From Parvularia atlantis (Eukaryota > Opisthokonta > Rotosphaerida), in contig CALSCO010001435.1 in the NCBI GenBank assembly GCA_943704415.1, positions 1 to 17,288 on the forward strand: DNA of 17,288 bases. Direction: 5' to 3'. The position numbers and the translations under genes were made by a program. Positions 1 to 10,772 of this stretch are shown in pieces; positions within the stretch are counted from its first letter, which is position 1, and the number at the start of each line of letters is the position of its first letter. The notes below the pieces were generated by a model, which saw only the letters and a program-made list of their open reading frames with translations, did not search any database and was not told where the DNA came from.

Positions 1-1686
1 GGGGGCGCACCTCGACCGACCGCATCAGCTGGCGCAGCTCGCGCGACGCGGCCTTCTTGCCGGCGGGCGGCTTGGGCTGCGCCTTGGGCGCTGGCTTGGC
101 TGCGGGCTTGGCTGCGGGCTTGGCTGCGGTTTTCGGCGGCGAGGGCGGGGCGCGGCCGGCCGGCCGCTTCGTGCTGTTGTCCTTGGCGGGCGTGGGCGTG
201 GCGACGACAACCTCGTCCTCGGTCTCGTCGTGCACCGGCGTCGTGAGCTGGGCCGGCGTGGTCGGCACGGCCTTCTTCCTCCCGCCGCGATGCTTGGGCT
301 CGACGGGCGACTCCGGCGCGGGCGCGATCGCTGGCGAGCCGGACGTGCGCTTCGGCAGGGCACCCTTGAGCAGCTCGACCCAGTCCTCGGGGAAGCCGTC
401 GCGGAACTGGTCCTGCAGCCGCGAGGGCAGGTCGTCCTCTGCGAAAGCACACACGCGTTAGCAAGCGCGGATGAACAGGGCGCGTGCACTGTCGGAGGCG
501 TCGGGGCGCATCGGCCCGCTCAGCTCGTACAAGCTGCCAGAGTGCGTCATGAGCAGCGTCGCCGACACGCGCCCGACGATCATCGAAGAGTGCCACGGCT
601 GCCGGGTATGCAGTGAGCACAGGTGGGGCATGAGCGCTCTCACGCACCGCGCTGTCGGGCACGCCGTTGCGGATGCGGTAGCCCTCGACCATGACCCACT
701 TTTTGGCGTCGGTGAGCAGCGGCAGCGTCACCGTCTGCGACGCGGCGGTCAGCGGTCGGGCCACGGCGGGACGGCGGACGCACCGGAGGCACGCTCACGA
801 GCCGCACGCGCCAGCGCTGAATGGTCGTCGTCGACGGTTGCGGTTGCGTCGGCTGCGGCGTCTCAGCCGGTGCTGGCGGCTTGGCGTGCGCCTTGGCGGG
901 TGACGGGGTCGGCTTGGCGGGCGACTGCACTTTGCTCGGCGCGAGGATGGCCGGCTTGGCGGGCGACGCAGGCGCGGCGCGGGGCGTGCGCGGGGCGGCT
1001 GGTGCCGACGGCGGCGGCGTATCGGGTGCGGCCGACTTGTGCGACGCGGGCGATGGCGTGGCGGTCGACACTGGTGTCGCGGACGCGGGCGGCGGCGCGG
1101 GCTTCTCGGGCGAGCGCTGCAGCAGCGCGGCAAGGCGCGCGATCCTCGGCGACGCGGCATCGGCGGCGGCTGGCGAGGGCTGCGGTGTGGGCAGCGACGA
1201 GGCGGACGACGTCGTGGCCGGCGTTCGCTGCTGCTGCTGCTGAAGAGGGGGAGGCGGCTCAGTCAGCGGCGTGCGCGGCATCGGGCTGACGAGGTGGTTC
1301 TGGATGGTCTGCGGGCGCCGCTCGATCAGCACACACAGCCCAACGTCACGGCGACAGCAAGTGGCGCGCACGCGCGGCATCGGGCTCTGCCGGCTGATCA
1401 TCTCGAAGCGCCTGCGCACGTCGTCGGCCTTGGCGGGCATGGCGGGCGGGCCCATCGGCCCCGGGTGCGTCTCGCCATCCTGCGCGGCACGTTGAGCGCG
1501 GTCTGCAACGTCAACGACAATGAGGTGGAGCCGCACCCCGAACGTCCGTCGCGGCAGCGGCCGCACGAGCGGCGCGGGCGGCGCAGGGCTGGCGCCACCG
1601 TTGTCGAGCACGTGCCGCGGCATGGGCGAGCGCAGCACGGCCGGGTTGGCGAGGCGGAAGATGGCACCGGACGAGAGCGCGTCCAT
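1..1686 (-). CDS. SANTA-domain protein (KNL2/Mis18BP1-like), 3' end outside window
   Basis: Seen: minus-strand exons 1686-1537, 1479-1372, 1308-784, 734-648, 598-490 and 438-11. They join in frame into 469 residues, and a GTGCGC donor begins at 10, so at least one more exon lies beyond the left edge. Residues 1-248 are low-complexity, rich in Pro, Ala, Ser and Lys, with three SPMPR motifs and a Q5 run. Residues 249-350 carry the SANTA pattern: IQRWRVRL, KKWVMVEGYRI, then PWHSSMIVGRV, SGSLYELSG, and FRDGFPEDWVELL at the end. A basic AKPAAKPAAKP tail follows. Known: SANTA domains occur in KNL2/Mis18BP1 proteins, which help load CENP-A at centromeres. Inferred: a centromere-licensing or other chromatin role. 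The SANT/Myb or CENPC-like motif of KNL2 would lie outside the window. The start is the first ATG of the exon-1 frame; an upstream non-coding exon is possible. The domain call is fairly firm, the orthology less so. Confidence 0.7.
94..129. repeat. 12-bp tandem repeat coding Ala-Lys-Pro-Ala
   Basis: About three copies of the 12-bp unit ggcttggctgcg lie in the last visible exon of the SANTA gene. On the minus strand they encode the basic AKPAAKPAAKP tail. Such Lys/Pro/Ala tails are common in DNA- or chromatin-associated proteins and prone to copy-number change. Confidence 0.7.
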
Positions 1687-2095
1687 CGCGTCACGGTGCT
1701 CGCGGGCGGCAGTGGCGACAGCGGCGACGACGGCGACGACGGCGACGACGTGGCGCGGGAGCGGGATGGCGCCGCGGCGGCCGTTGCAGACGGCGCGCCA
1801 AAACTGTCACGGTATCCACACTGACTGCCACGTTTCTCGCTTCGTCGTACGACACGTAGCAGCTGAGTGACAGTGGTCACCCATGTGATCGACGCGCGTG
1901 ATCGGCGCGTCATGAGAGGCGCGTTGACGCCGTGGTGACGGCCGGCTGACGGCCGGCTGACGGATCGAACGGCGCGGGCCGCTGCAGTGTGCAGTGTGCG
2001 TGGCTAGTAGAAAAACCAGCCGCGGGCGCCGCAGTGGCCGGCACTTCTTTCACCACACCAAACGCTCTAGCCAAACCAACCAGCAGCCAGCAGCG
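1687..2095. promoter_or_regulatory. Divergent intergenic region between the SANTA and KGG genes
   Basis: This 409-bp stretch separates the start codons of two diverging genes and probably holds both promoters. Next to the SANTA gene, 1716-1752 is a degenerate GGCGAC/GACGAC repeat that is open in several frames, so an upstream exon cannot be excluded. Positions 1936-1963 hold an 11-bp direct repeat. Just upstream of the KGG start codon the composition becomes A/C-rich (2050-2090), as in a 5' leader. I see no clear TATA box and no RNA gene. Confidence 0.45.
1936..1963. repeat. 11-bp direct repeat in a divergent promoter
   Basis: TGACGGCCGGC occurs twice head to tail, followed by a partial third copy TGACGG. 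Each unit contains a CCGG core, and GGCCGGC is partly self-complementary. It could be a cluster of factor sites or simple slippage; nothing else in the window repeats it. Confidence 0.6.
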
Positions 2096-2413
2096 ATGGC
2101 CGACCGCAACGACGACACCTCCGCCAAGGGCAAGCAGGGCTTCGCGTCGATGCCCAAGGAGCAGGTGCAGCAGATCGGCCACGAGGGCGGCCTCGCGCGC
2201 CAGGCCCAGGTGCGGAGCCGTGTCAGCGTGTTTCGCGTGTGCTGACATCGGCGCGCGGCGGGCAGGTGCACGGCGTCTCGAAGGAGGAGTACAAGCAGAA
2301 CCGCGACGAGGCGCGTCCTGCTTGTGCATCCTCGCCTGCTGCCTGACACGAACGTACGCGCGGTGCAGATCCTCGAGAAGAGCCGCGGCGAGGGCGGCCA
2401 ATCGGACAAGTGA
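2096..2413 (+). CDS. Small KGG/con-10-type stress-induced protein
   Basis: Exons 2096-2209, 2266-2310 and 2369-2413 give a 67-residue hydrophilic protein with no signal peptide or membrane segment. The core GFASMPKEQVQQIGHEGG (residues 15-32) matches the KGG pattern of bacterial GsiB and fungal con-10 proteins (GFASM-x-PEK-x-x-EIASKGG). A second, poorer copy (KEEYKQNRDE, then GEGGQSDK) fills the C-terminus. Family members are short disordered proteins induced by desiccation, starvation or sporulation; this role is inferred from the family alone. The first intron (2210-2265) is ordinary GT-AG. The second (2311-2368) must start with GC: a donor GCGCGT after GAG is the only choice I found that keeps the frame to the ILEKSRGEGG ending, and no nearby GT works. 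The start ATG has an A/C-rich leader before it. Confidence 0.75.
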
Positions 2414-2641
2414 GCCTGAGCGCGCCTCACCCGCGAGCGCGCGGCGTCCTTCCTCCCGGGCCCTCCTTACTTTATGCACCCCCTCACCCCTCGTCCACCC
2501 CTGTCGCTCGTCCACACCCTCTCGTGGCCCCACCACCACCACCACCACCTTGTGGACGGGAGAGCCTGCCTGAGGGACGCCAGTAACCTGACACTCGGCC
2601 ACGGCTGTCGTCGCATTCGGATCCGCGATCGCCTCGCTTCG
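2414..2641. other. Intergenic spacer between the KGG and DCAF11-like genes
   Basis: This 228-bp spacer is pyrimidine-rich at 2440-2530 and contains a short (CCA)n run at about 2529-2550. It should hold the 3' UTR of the KGG gene and the promoter of the WD40 gene. An ORF passing through it would add a His6 stretch to the WD40 protein, but it is not supported by the family. Confidence 0.4.
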
Positions 2642-4814
2642 ATGTCGCGCCGTCTCTTGGACGCGATGCTCGGCACCCGCCGCGCGCCGCACGCCTCATC
2701 CGCCGCCGCGAGCGACGAGGAGGCGAACGACGACGATGCCGCCGTGCTGCGGCAGATGCAGACACGGCAGCAGCAGCAGCAGTCACAGCGCGCGCGCACC
2801 ACGGCCGAGCTGGTCGCGGCGCTGCCCGAGACGCAGCTCGCGAGCGACGTGCGGCGTGACACGGGCGTGCTGCGCGCGCCGCGGCCGTCGTCGACGTGCG
2901 GCGCAGCGGGCCGATTGCGTGCTGCGCGCTGACGACGATGACGACGACGACGGCGCGCAGGACGCCGTACGAGCGCATCGTGACGGCGGCGCACGGCACG
3001 GCGCGCGCGCGCAAGGCACAGGTCGCGAGCGCGCTCGTGCCCAACCGCATCACGCGCCGCATGTTCATGGGACACGGCTCGATGTTTGTGGTTGCGTCTC
3101 TTTGGGGGTCGTGTGCGCGCGCCGCTCGTGCGTGACCGACACTTGTCCGTCGCAGGGCAAGTTCTCGCCCGACGGCTCCAAGTTCTTCAGCGGGTGCCAG
3201 GACGGCCACCTGCGGTGTGCGCAATGTCTGTGTCGCGATCGTGCGATTGATGTGGCGTGCGCAAAGGCTGTTCGACACCGAGTCGTGGCGGCTTGACATG
3301 GACTTGGAGGCGATCGGCATGCGCGCGTACATGCGCCCGCTCGACGCGGACTACTCGCCGGTGCGTGCTGAGGAAAGGCTGAGCAGCGCTGACGTGCGCC
3401 GCAGGACCAGCGCTGGGTCATCTACTCGACACGGCAGTCGCCCTACATCTCGCTCGGCAGCATTTACGGTGACTGGCGGGTATGCGCCACGTGTGCCATG
3501 ACGCGGGTCGCTCAGGCAGCATGCATGCGCGCGCACATGCAGGTGCACCGCCAGCTCGACTGCCGCGCGATGTCGTCCGGCATGTTTTCGATCTGTTTCT
3601 CGCCCGACTCGGCCGAGATCCTCGCGGGCTGCGCCGACGCGTGCATCTACCTCTACGACGTGCGCATGCCCGGGCAGAGAGTGCCGCTCGTGCTCATCAG
3701 ACGCACGTTTGCGGACAGCTCAACACGGACCAGGCCGTCGACCGCATCGGCGGCACAGATATGGTGCGTTCTCATGCAGGGTGCGCTTGTGCTGACGGCC
3801 GCGCGCACGCGCGCAGAACGGCCACGACAACGACGTCAACTCGGCGCGCTTCGGCGACGACGTGCGCTGCCGCTCGTGTGGCCGCGAGCCTTCGCTCACA
3901 CGGGCGTTGCAGTCGCGCAACCTGATCATCAGCGCGTCGGACGACGCCACCGTCGGCGTCTGGGACCGCCGCGTCTCGGGCTTCCTCGTCGGGCTGTTCA
4001 CGGGCCACGATGGTGGCGTGAACCACATCTCGGTCAAGGGCGATGGCCGCTACTTCCTCTCGAGCGGCAAGGATCAGACGATCAACGTGTGGGACCTGCG
4101 CACGATGTCGTACTCGTCGCAGGTGCCGTCGCGCGGCGTCAAGTGGGTCTCGCTCTGTGCGCGCCCGCCGCCAGCGCTGACGCTGAACGCGGGCCGCAGC
4201 CGCCGCGTCGCGCGGAAGGGCCCGCTCGAGGGCTGCGTCGTGCGCTTCCGCGGCGCACACAGCGTCTACTACACGCTCGTCAAGTCGTACTTTTCGCCGT
4301 TGCACACGACGGGTGCGCGTCACCGGCGGGTTTGTGCTCAGCTGACACGCGTGCACAGGCCAGCGGTACGTCTATAGCGGCTCGAGCGACGGCGGCGTGG
4401 CTGTGTACGACCTGCTGACGGGTCAGGTCTCGAATCGTGTGCTGGGCCACGATGTGCGTCCTCGCGCACTGGCGAGCGCGGCTGAGCCGCGCACAGAACG
4501 TCGTGCGCGACGTCGCGTGGCACCCGTACCGGCCGCTCATGGTCACGTCGTCGTGGGACTGGTCGCACGCGTGCGTGCTGCTGTTTGCTCGCGTACATGC
4601 GCTCATCTCACGGACGGGGCGTGCGCGCGGCAGCATCGTCGAGCACTCGAGCGAGCACTCGAGCGAGCAGGCCAAGACGCCCGCGCCGACGCGGGCCGAC
4701 GTGGAGGACGAGCCCGAGAACGACGGCCGACGGGGCGTGATGCTCAACCTGCTGCGCCAGATGTTTGGCGTCGACTGGGACGCGTTCCAGCGGCGGCGCG
4801 GCACCAACACGTGA
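2642..4814 (+). CDS. DCAF11: DCAF11/WDR23-type WD40 protein, CUL4-DDB1 substrate receptor
   Basis: Thirteen exons join in frame to 503 residues (human DCAF11 has 546): 2642-2895, 2961-3090, 3156-3214, 3267-3360, 3405-3479, 3543-3659, 3719-3763, 3817-3861, 3913-4142, 4200-4312, 4359-4453, 4497-4570 and 4634-4814. Residues 1-100 are variable, with a Q5 run. The WD40 propeller begins near residue 120. Diagnostic segments are SPDGSKFFSGCQDGHLRLFD, NGHDNDVNSARF, SASDDATVGVWDRR, SSGKDQTINVWDLR, VYSGSSDGGVAVYDLLTG and VRDVAWHP. WDRR (about 290-293) and WDLR (about 333-336) fit the WDxR motif that contacts DDB1. Known role: substrate receptor of CUL4-DDB1 ubiquitin ligases; animal WDR23 controls turnover of a stress transcription factor. 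The acidic tail ending in RRRGTNT is lineage-specific. Some boundaries (introns starting near 3088/3091 and 3660/3681, and at 4143) have in-frame alternatives. Confidence 0.88.
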
Positions 4815-4871
4815 AGACGTGCGCAGACTGTGTTTTGTCCTCTTTTTTTCCTGCGGCGGCAACAGCGTTGT
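4815..4871. other. Short convergent 3' gap
   Basis: Only 57 bp separate the stop codon of the DCAF11-like gene (plus) from that of GFA1 (minus). A T-rich run (about 4833-4850) is the only candidate 3'-end signal. The two transcripts almost certainly overlap at their 3' ends. Confidence 0.6.
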
Positions 4872-7800
<2,929 letters not shown>

Positions 7801-8039
7801 CGCTGCCGTGACGTGTCACCCGGGTAAATTGAACGAGGACTATTTATCCGGACCACGTGGTCGCAAGCGGTTGTGCCAGCAACCGCGCTTGTTGCACACG
7901 CGCGCACACGCGCGCACGCTGTACTGCACACACCGCAGTGCGCCGCTCGTCAACGGCAGGTGCGCAGCCGGTCAGCTGTGCACAAGCGGTGGCGGTGGCG
8001 TCTGAGCCCGCCCAATTTCGCTCACAGGTGCGCCAAAGT
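7801..8039. promoter_or_regulatory. Divergent promoter region of GFA1 and the LRR gene
   Basis: This 239-bp region lies between two divergent start codons. It contains a 12-bp perfect palindrome with a CACGTG core (7851-7862), an A/T-rich TATTTAT (7841-7847) and alternating purine-pyrimidine DNA at about 7897-7918 that could adopt Z-form. Positions 8021-8034 (TTCGCTCACAGGTG) look like a splice acceptor, so a 5' UTR intron of the LRR gene is possible. I see no RNA gene. Confidence 0.45.
7851..7862. promoter_or_regulatory. 12-bp palindrome with G-box/E-box core
   Basis: GACCACGTGGTC is a perfect inverted repeat about 50 bp upstream of the GFA1 start codon. CACGTG is the canonical site of bHLH and bZIP factors. 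The symmetric flanks make a chance match less likely than for the six-base core alone. That it regulates GFA1, the LRR gene or both is inferred. Confidence 0.45.
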
Positions 8040-8743
8040 ATGAAGGAGTTGGAGAGCCTGAGGGCGAAAGCCGAGGCAGATAAGACGTGTCGCGACCTGC
8101 GCGAATTCGGCATAGACAACCGCAACAATGTCTGTGTCCAAGCCGTCGCGCAGGCGCTCAAGGACAACGCGTCGATAACTTTCCTGGACCTTGAGTGTAC
8201 GTCGCAGTTTTGCTAGCGTGTGGCGCTAAATGGCAACTCGCGCGCATGCTAGGGAACGAAATAATGTCCACCGTTCAAAAGGTCGGCAGGCGCGGAGCTA
8301 GGCTGATCGCCAGTGCACTGCGTTGCAATAAGGTCCTGACTGGTCTAAATATTCGTGGTGCGCGGCGGCGCCGTGCTAGATTTGTGGGCCGCATTAACGA
8401 ACCATGCCCGTAGGTAACGATGTTCAGGACAAGGGTGCTATTGCTCTGGCGGAGGCGATCAAGAGTAATGCTGCCACTGCTTTGGCCGTGTTGGACATAG
8501 GCTGTACGTAGCACTGCCGCTACCACTGGCAGTGTGTGACGCGAGCATGGGCACTAAATTGCCCTCCGCTAGATAACAAGATCGGTTGGCAAGGGGCCCA
8601 GGCGGTTGCTGACGCTCTCAAGACCAACAACTCTCTTACGGCGCTCAGTCTCGCGTGTGCGTCACTTATGAAGCAGCCCCCTACTGGGTCGTACATGTAG
8701 TGCGCATGTGTTAGCAGTCGAAATACATCTGGTTTGCATCTGA
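8040..8743 (+). CDS. RI/NLRC3-type leucine-rich-repeat protein, one exon per repeat
   Basis: Exons 8040-8196, 8253-8357, 8414-8503, 8573-8656 and 8718-8743 give about 153 residues. Successive repeats read ITFLDLEWNEI, LTGLNIRGNDVQDKGAIAL, LAVLDIGYNKIGWQGAQAV and LTALSLA. This is the 28-residue ribonuclease-inhibitor-type LRR (LxLxxNxIgxxGAxxLAxALxxN). All four introns are phase 1 and split the same position, just before the conserved Asn, so each internal exon (105, 90 and 84 nt) carries one repeat. The protein is short: a charged N-terminal cap, about four repeats and a truncated ending. No NACHT, kinase or membrane segment is visible. Base composition is clearly less GC-rich than the neighbours, three of four acceptors are TAG, and two donors are GTACGT. 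Function unknown; such repeats bind proteins. Its stop lies 19 bp before the RPC40 start codon. Confidence 0.75.
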
Positions 8744-8762
8744 ACCGATAGAAGCAACACCC

Positions 8763-10134
8763 ATGGCCCCGAAGGGCCACGTGGTGCTTCACGCCAATCG
8801 CGTGAGCTCGGTGCGCGCGCGCGCCGTCCTTCCTCGCGCGTGCTGAGCAGCGATGGCGACGGTGGTGGTGGCGTGCGCAGGACACGGGTCACGCGGATGA
8901 TGGCGCGGGGAGCGACGAGGTGTTTGACATTGACGCGTTCAAGAAGGCACGCACGCGGGCGCGGATGAGGCGGCGCATCAGACTGACGCGCGTGGAGCAG
9001 TCGTTCCGGCTGCGCGTGGTGCGGCAGACGGCCGAGCGCATCGAGTTTGACCTGATCGGCGTGGGCGCGCCGATCGCCAACGCGCTGCGGCGCATCCTCA
9101 TCGCCGAGGTGCCGACGATCGCGATCGAGAAGGTGTTCGTGTTCAACAACATGTCGATCATCCACGACGAGGTGCTCGCACACCGGCTTGGGCTCATCCC
9201 GATCAAGGCCGACCCGCGCTTCTTCGAGTACAAGCAGGAGGGCGGCGAGTCGACCGACCTCAACACGGTTGTGTTTACGCTCAAGGTCAAGTGCCACGCC
9301 GTGCCGGGCGCGCCGGCCGACGCGCCGCCGGACCAGAAGTACGTCAACAGCAAGGGTGCGCTGCGTGCGTGGTCGCGGGGAGGACGTCTTTTCACCCTCA
9401 TGCACACGCGCGCACGCAGTCACGTCGGCGCAGCTCGAGTGGGTGCCGCAGGGCAACCAGGCCGAGATGCTGAAGGACGACCCCGTCCGGCCCGTGCACC
9501 CGGACATCATCATCGCCAAGTTGCGTCCGCACCAGGAGCTCGATCTGCAGCTGCACTGCGAGAAGGGCATTGGGAGGACGCACGCCAAGTGGTCGCCCGT
9601 CGGTGCGCTTGCGCGTGCGCGCGCGCGCGCGGCGTCAAGGTCGCCGAGCGGAGCGTGCGCGCGCAGCGACGGCGTCGTACCGGCTCATGCCGCACATCGC
9701 GCTCAAGCGCGATATCGTGGGCGAGGAGGCCGAGGAGTTTGCGCAGTGCTTCAGCCCGGGCGTGATCGGGGTTGTGCAGGAGAAGGGTGCGTCGCCGCTC
9801 GCACCCGCGCGCACGGACAGTGCTGACGAGGCGGCGACGGCGGCAGGGCGCAAGGTCGCGCGCGTCAAGAACCCGCGCAACGAGACCATGTCACGCGAGG
9901 TGTTCCGGCACCCCAAGTTTGCCGACGCGGTCGAGATCTCGCGCGTGCCGGACCACTTTATCTGTGCGTGCACTGTGCCCGCGTTGCGGCGCTGAGCCTT
10001 TGCGCACAGTCTCGGTCGAGTCGGTCGGCATCCTGCCGCCGGCGGTGCTGGTGCGCGAGGCCGTGACGATCCTGATGCAGAAGTGCGCGATCGTGCGCAG
10101 CGCGCTGGACGAGGTTGTGCAGGCAGCCGACTGA
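8763..10134 (+). CDS. RPC40: RNA polymerase I/III common subunit AC40
   Basis: Exons 8763-8810, 8881-8946, 9001-9355, 9420-9602, 9667-9786, 9847-9963 and 10010-10134 give 337 residues (yeast 335, human POLR1C 346). It is the alpha-like subunit that pairs with AC19 to start assembly of RNA polymerases I and III in the nucleus. Seen: IANALRRILIAEVPT (63-77), the alpha-motif; NNMSIIHDEVLAHRLGLIPI; QEGGESTDLNT; GNQAEM; LRPHQELDLQLHCEKGIG; ATASYRLMP; CFSPGVIGV; and the SVESVGILPP C-terminal region. Intron 8947-9000 is GC-AG: removing it joins FKK to SFRLRV with the spacing of yeast and human homologues. The first intron may end at 8850 or 8880; both keep the frame, and the longer intron avoids an odd RWRRWWWRAQ insertion. 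The upstream gap is only 19 bp, so the promoter probably lies inside the LRR gene. Confidence 0.93.
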
Positions 10135-10160
10135 GCTCCTTGTGTAACCACAGGAAAAAG
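10135..10160. other. 26-bp convergent 3' gap
   Basis: RPC40 (plus) and the MIC12-like gene (minus) end within 26 bp of each other. The gap TGTGTAACCACAGG... offers no room for separate terminators, so the mRNAs must overlap at their ends. Confidence 0.7.
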
Positions 10161-10686
10161 TTACTCGCTGCGCGGCGGCTTGGGCTCGTCGTGCGCCTCG
10201 TCGTGCGCCGTCTTGGGCGGGAGGCCGAGCGCGCCACGGAGGCGCCGGCGCACGTTGTCGAGCGAGATAGGCACGGCGCGTGAGTCCGGGTCGGAGACGT
10301 GGCGGCTGATGGCGCGGAGCGACCCGTTCCACCCCTCGTTGCGCTTGAGCTCGGGCGTGGCGCCGTGCACGTACGTGCTCGAAAGCGCCGCGGCCGTCTG
10401 CGCGCATGACATGAGCAGCCCGATCGGCGAAGGACACACACACACACACGCGCGCCGTACCGGGTCCGCCACGCGCCGCGCGCGCTCTGGCCCGATGGTG
10501 CGCAGGCGCTCGTTCATGAGCGTGAGGCGGTCGCGGTAGCGCGTCGTCGTCGTCTGCGATCGGCGCGTGCGCGTCACGTTCACGTGCTCGAAAGGCCGAT
10601 GCCACGGCGCGCACCTCCAGGTCGAGCGCGACGAGTGCGTACGCGGCCCAGCCCGTGAGCAGCCCTGCGGCGGCTGCGTACTTCAT
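10161..10686 (-). CDS. 133-aa protein with N-terminal hydrophobic helix, possibly MIC12-like
   Basis: Exons 10686-10615, 10553-10461 and 10397-10161 join in frame. Residues 1-22 form a hydrophobic segment (MKYAAAAGLLTGWAAYALVALD) that could be a single membrane anchor. It is followed by a helical, charged stretch (RYRDRLTLMNERLRTIGPERARR), a segment with KRNEGWNGSLRAISRHVSD, then RRRLRGALGL and a charged tail. The layout of N-terminal helix, amphipathic middle and a WN motif before a C-terminal helix resembles fungal MIC12/AIM5, a small inner-membrane subunit of the MICOS complex at crista junctions. This is layout similarity only; I do not recognise a diagnostic motif. The gene diverges from COG4 (86 bp between start codons) and converges on RPC40. 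Intron 10398-10460 contains a (GT)8 run. Confidence 0.6.
10434..10449. repeat. (AC)8 microsatellite in an intron
   Basis: Eight AC units lie inside intron 10398-10460 of the MIC12-like gene. On the transcribed strand this is (GT)8, between the donor and the branch region. Confidence 0.8.
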
Positions 10687-10772
10687 GCTTCCAACCAACG
10701 GTAAATGTGCGATCGCAGCCACACGCAGGCAATGGCCGACTGTCACACACCGGCCATGCTGGCTTTCGGCGG
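10687..10772. promoter_or_regulatory. 86-bp bidirectional promoter
   Basis: This is the whole space between the divergent start codons of the MIC12-like gene and COG4. It holds GGCCGACTGTCACACACCGG and a few A-rich bases (10688-10705), but no TATA box. Shared control of the two genes is inferred from the spacing. Confidence 0.45.

Noticed and set aside
2474-2641. N-terminal extension of the DCAF11-like protein with a His6 stretch
   Set aside because: The extension is encoded by a (CCA)n run in the intergenic spacer and has no counterpart in the family; the ATG at 2642 begins a normal-length product.
8040-8743. LRR gene as a pseudogene
   Set aside because: All five exons join in one open frame, each repeat keeps its consensus residues, and all introns have usable splice sites, so decay is not supported.
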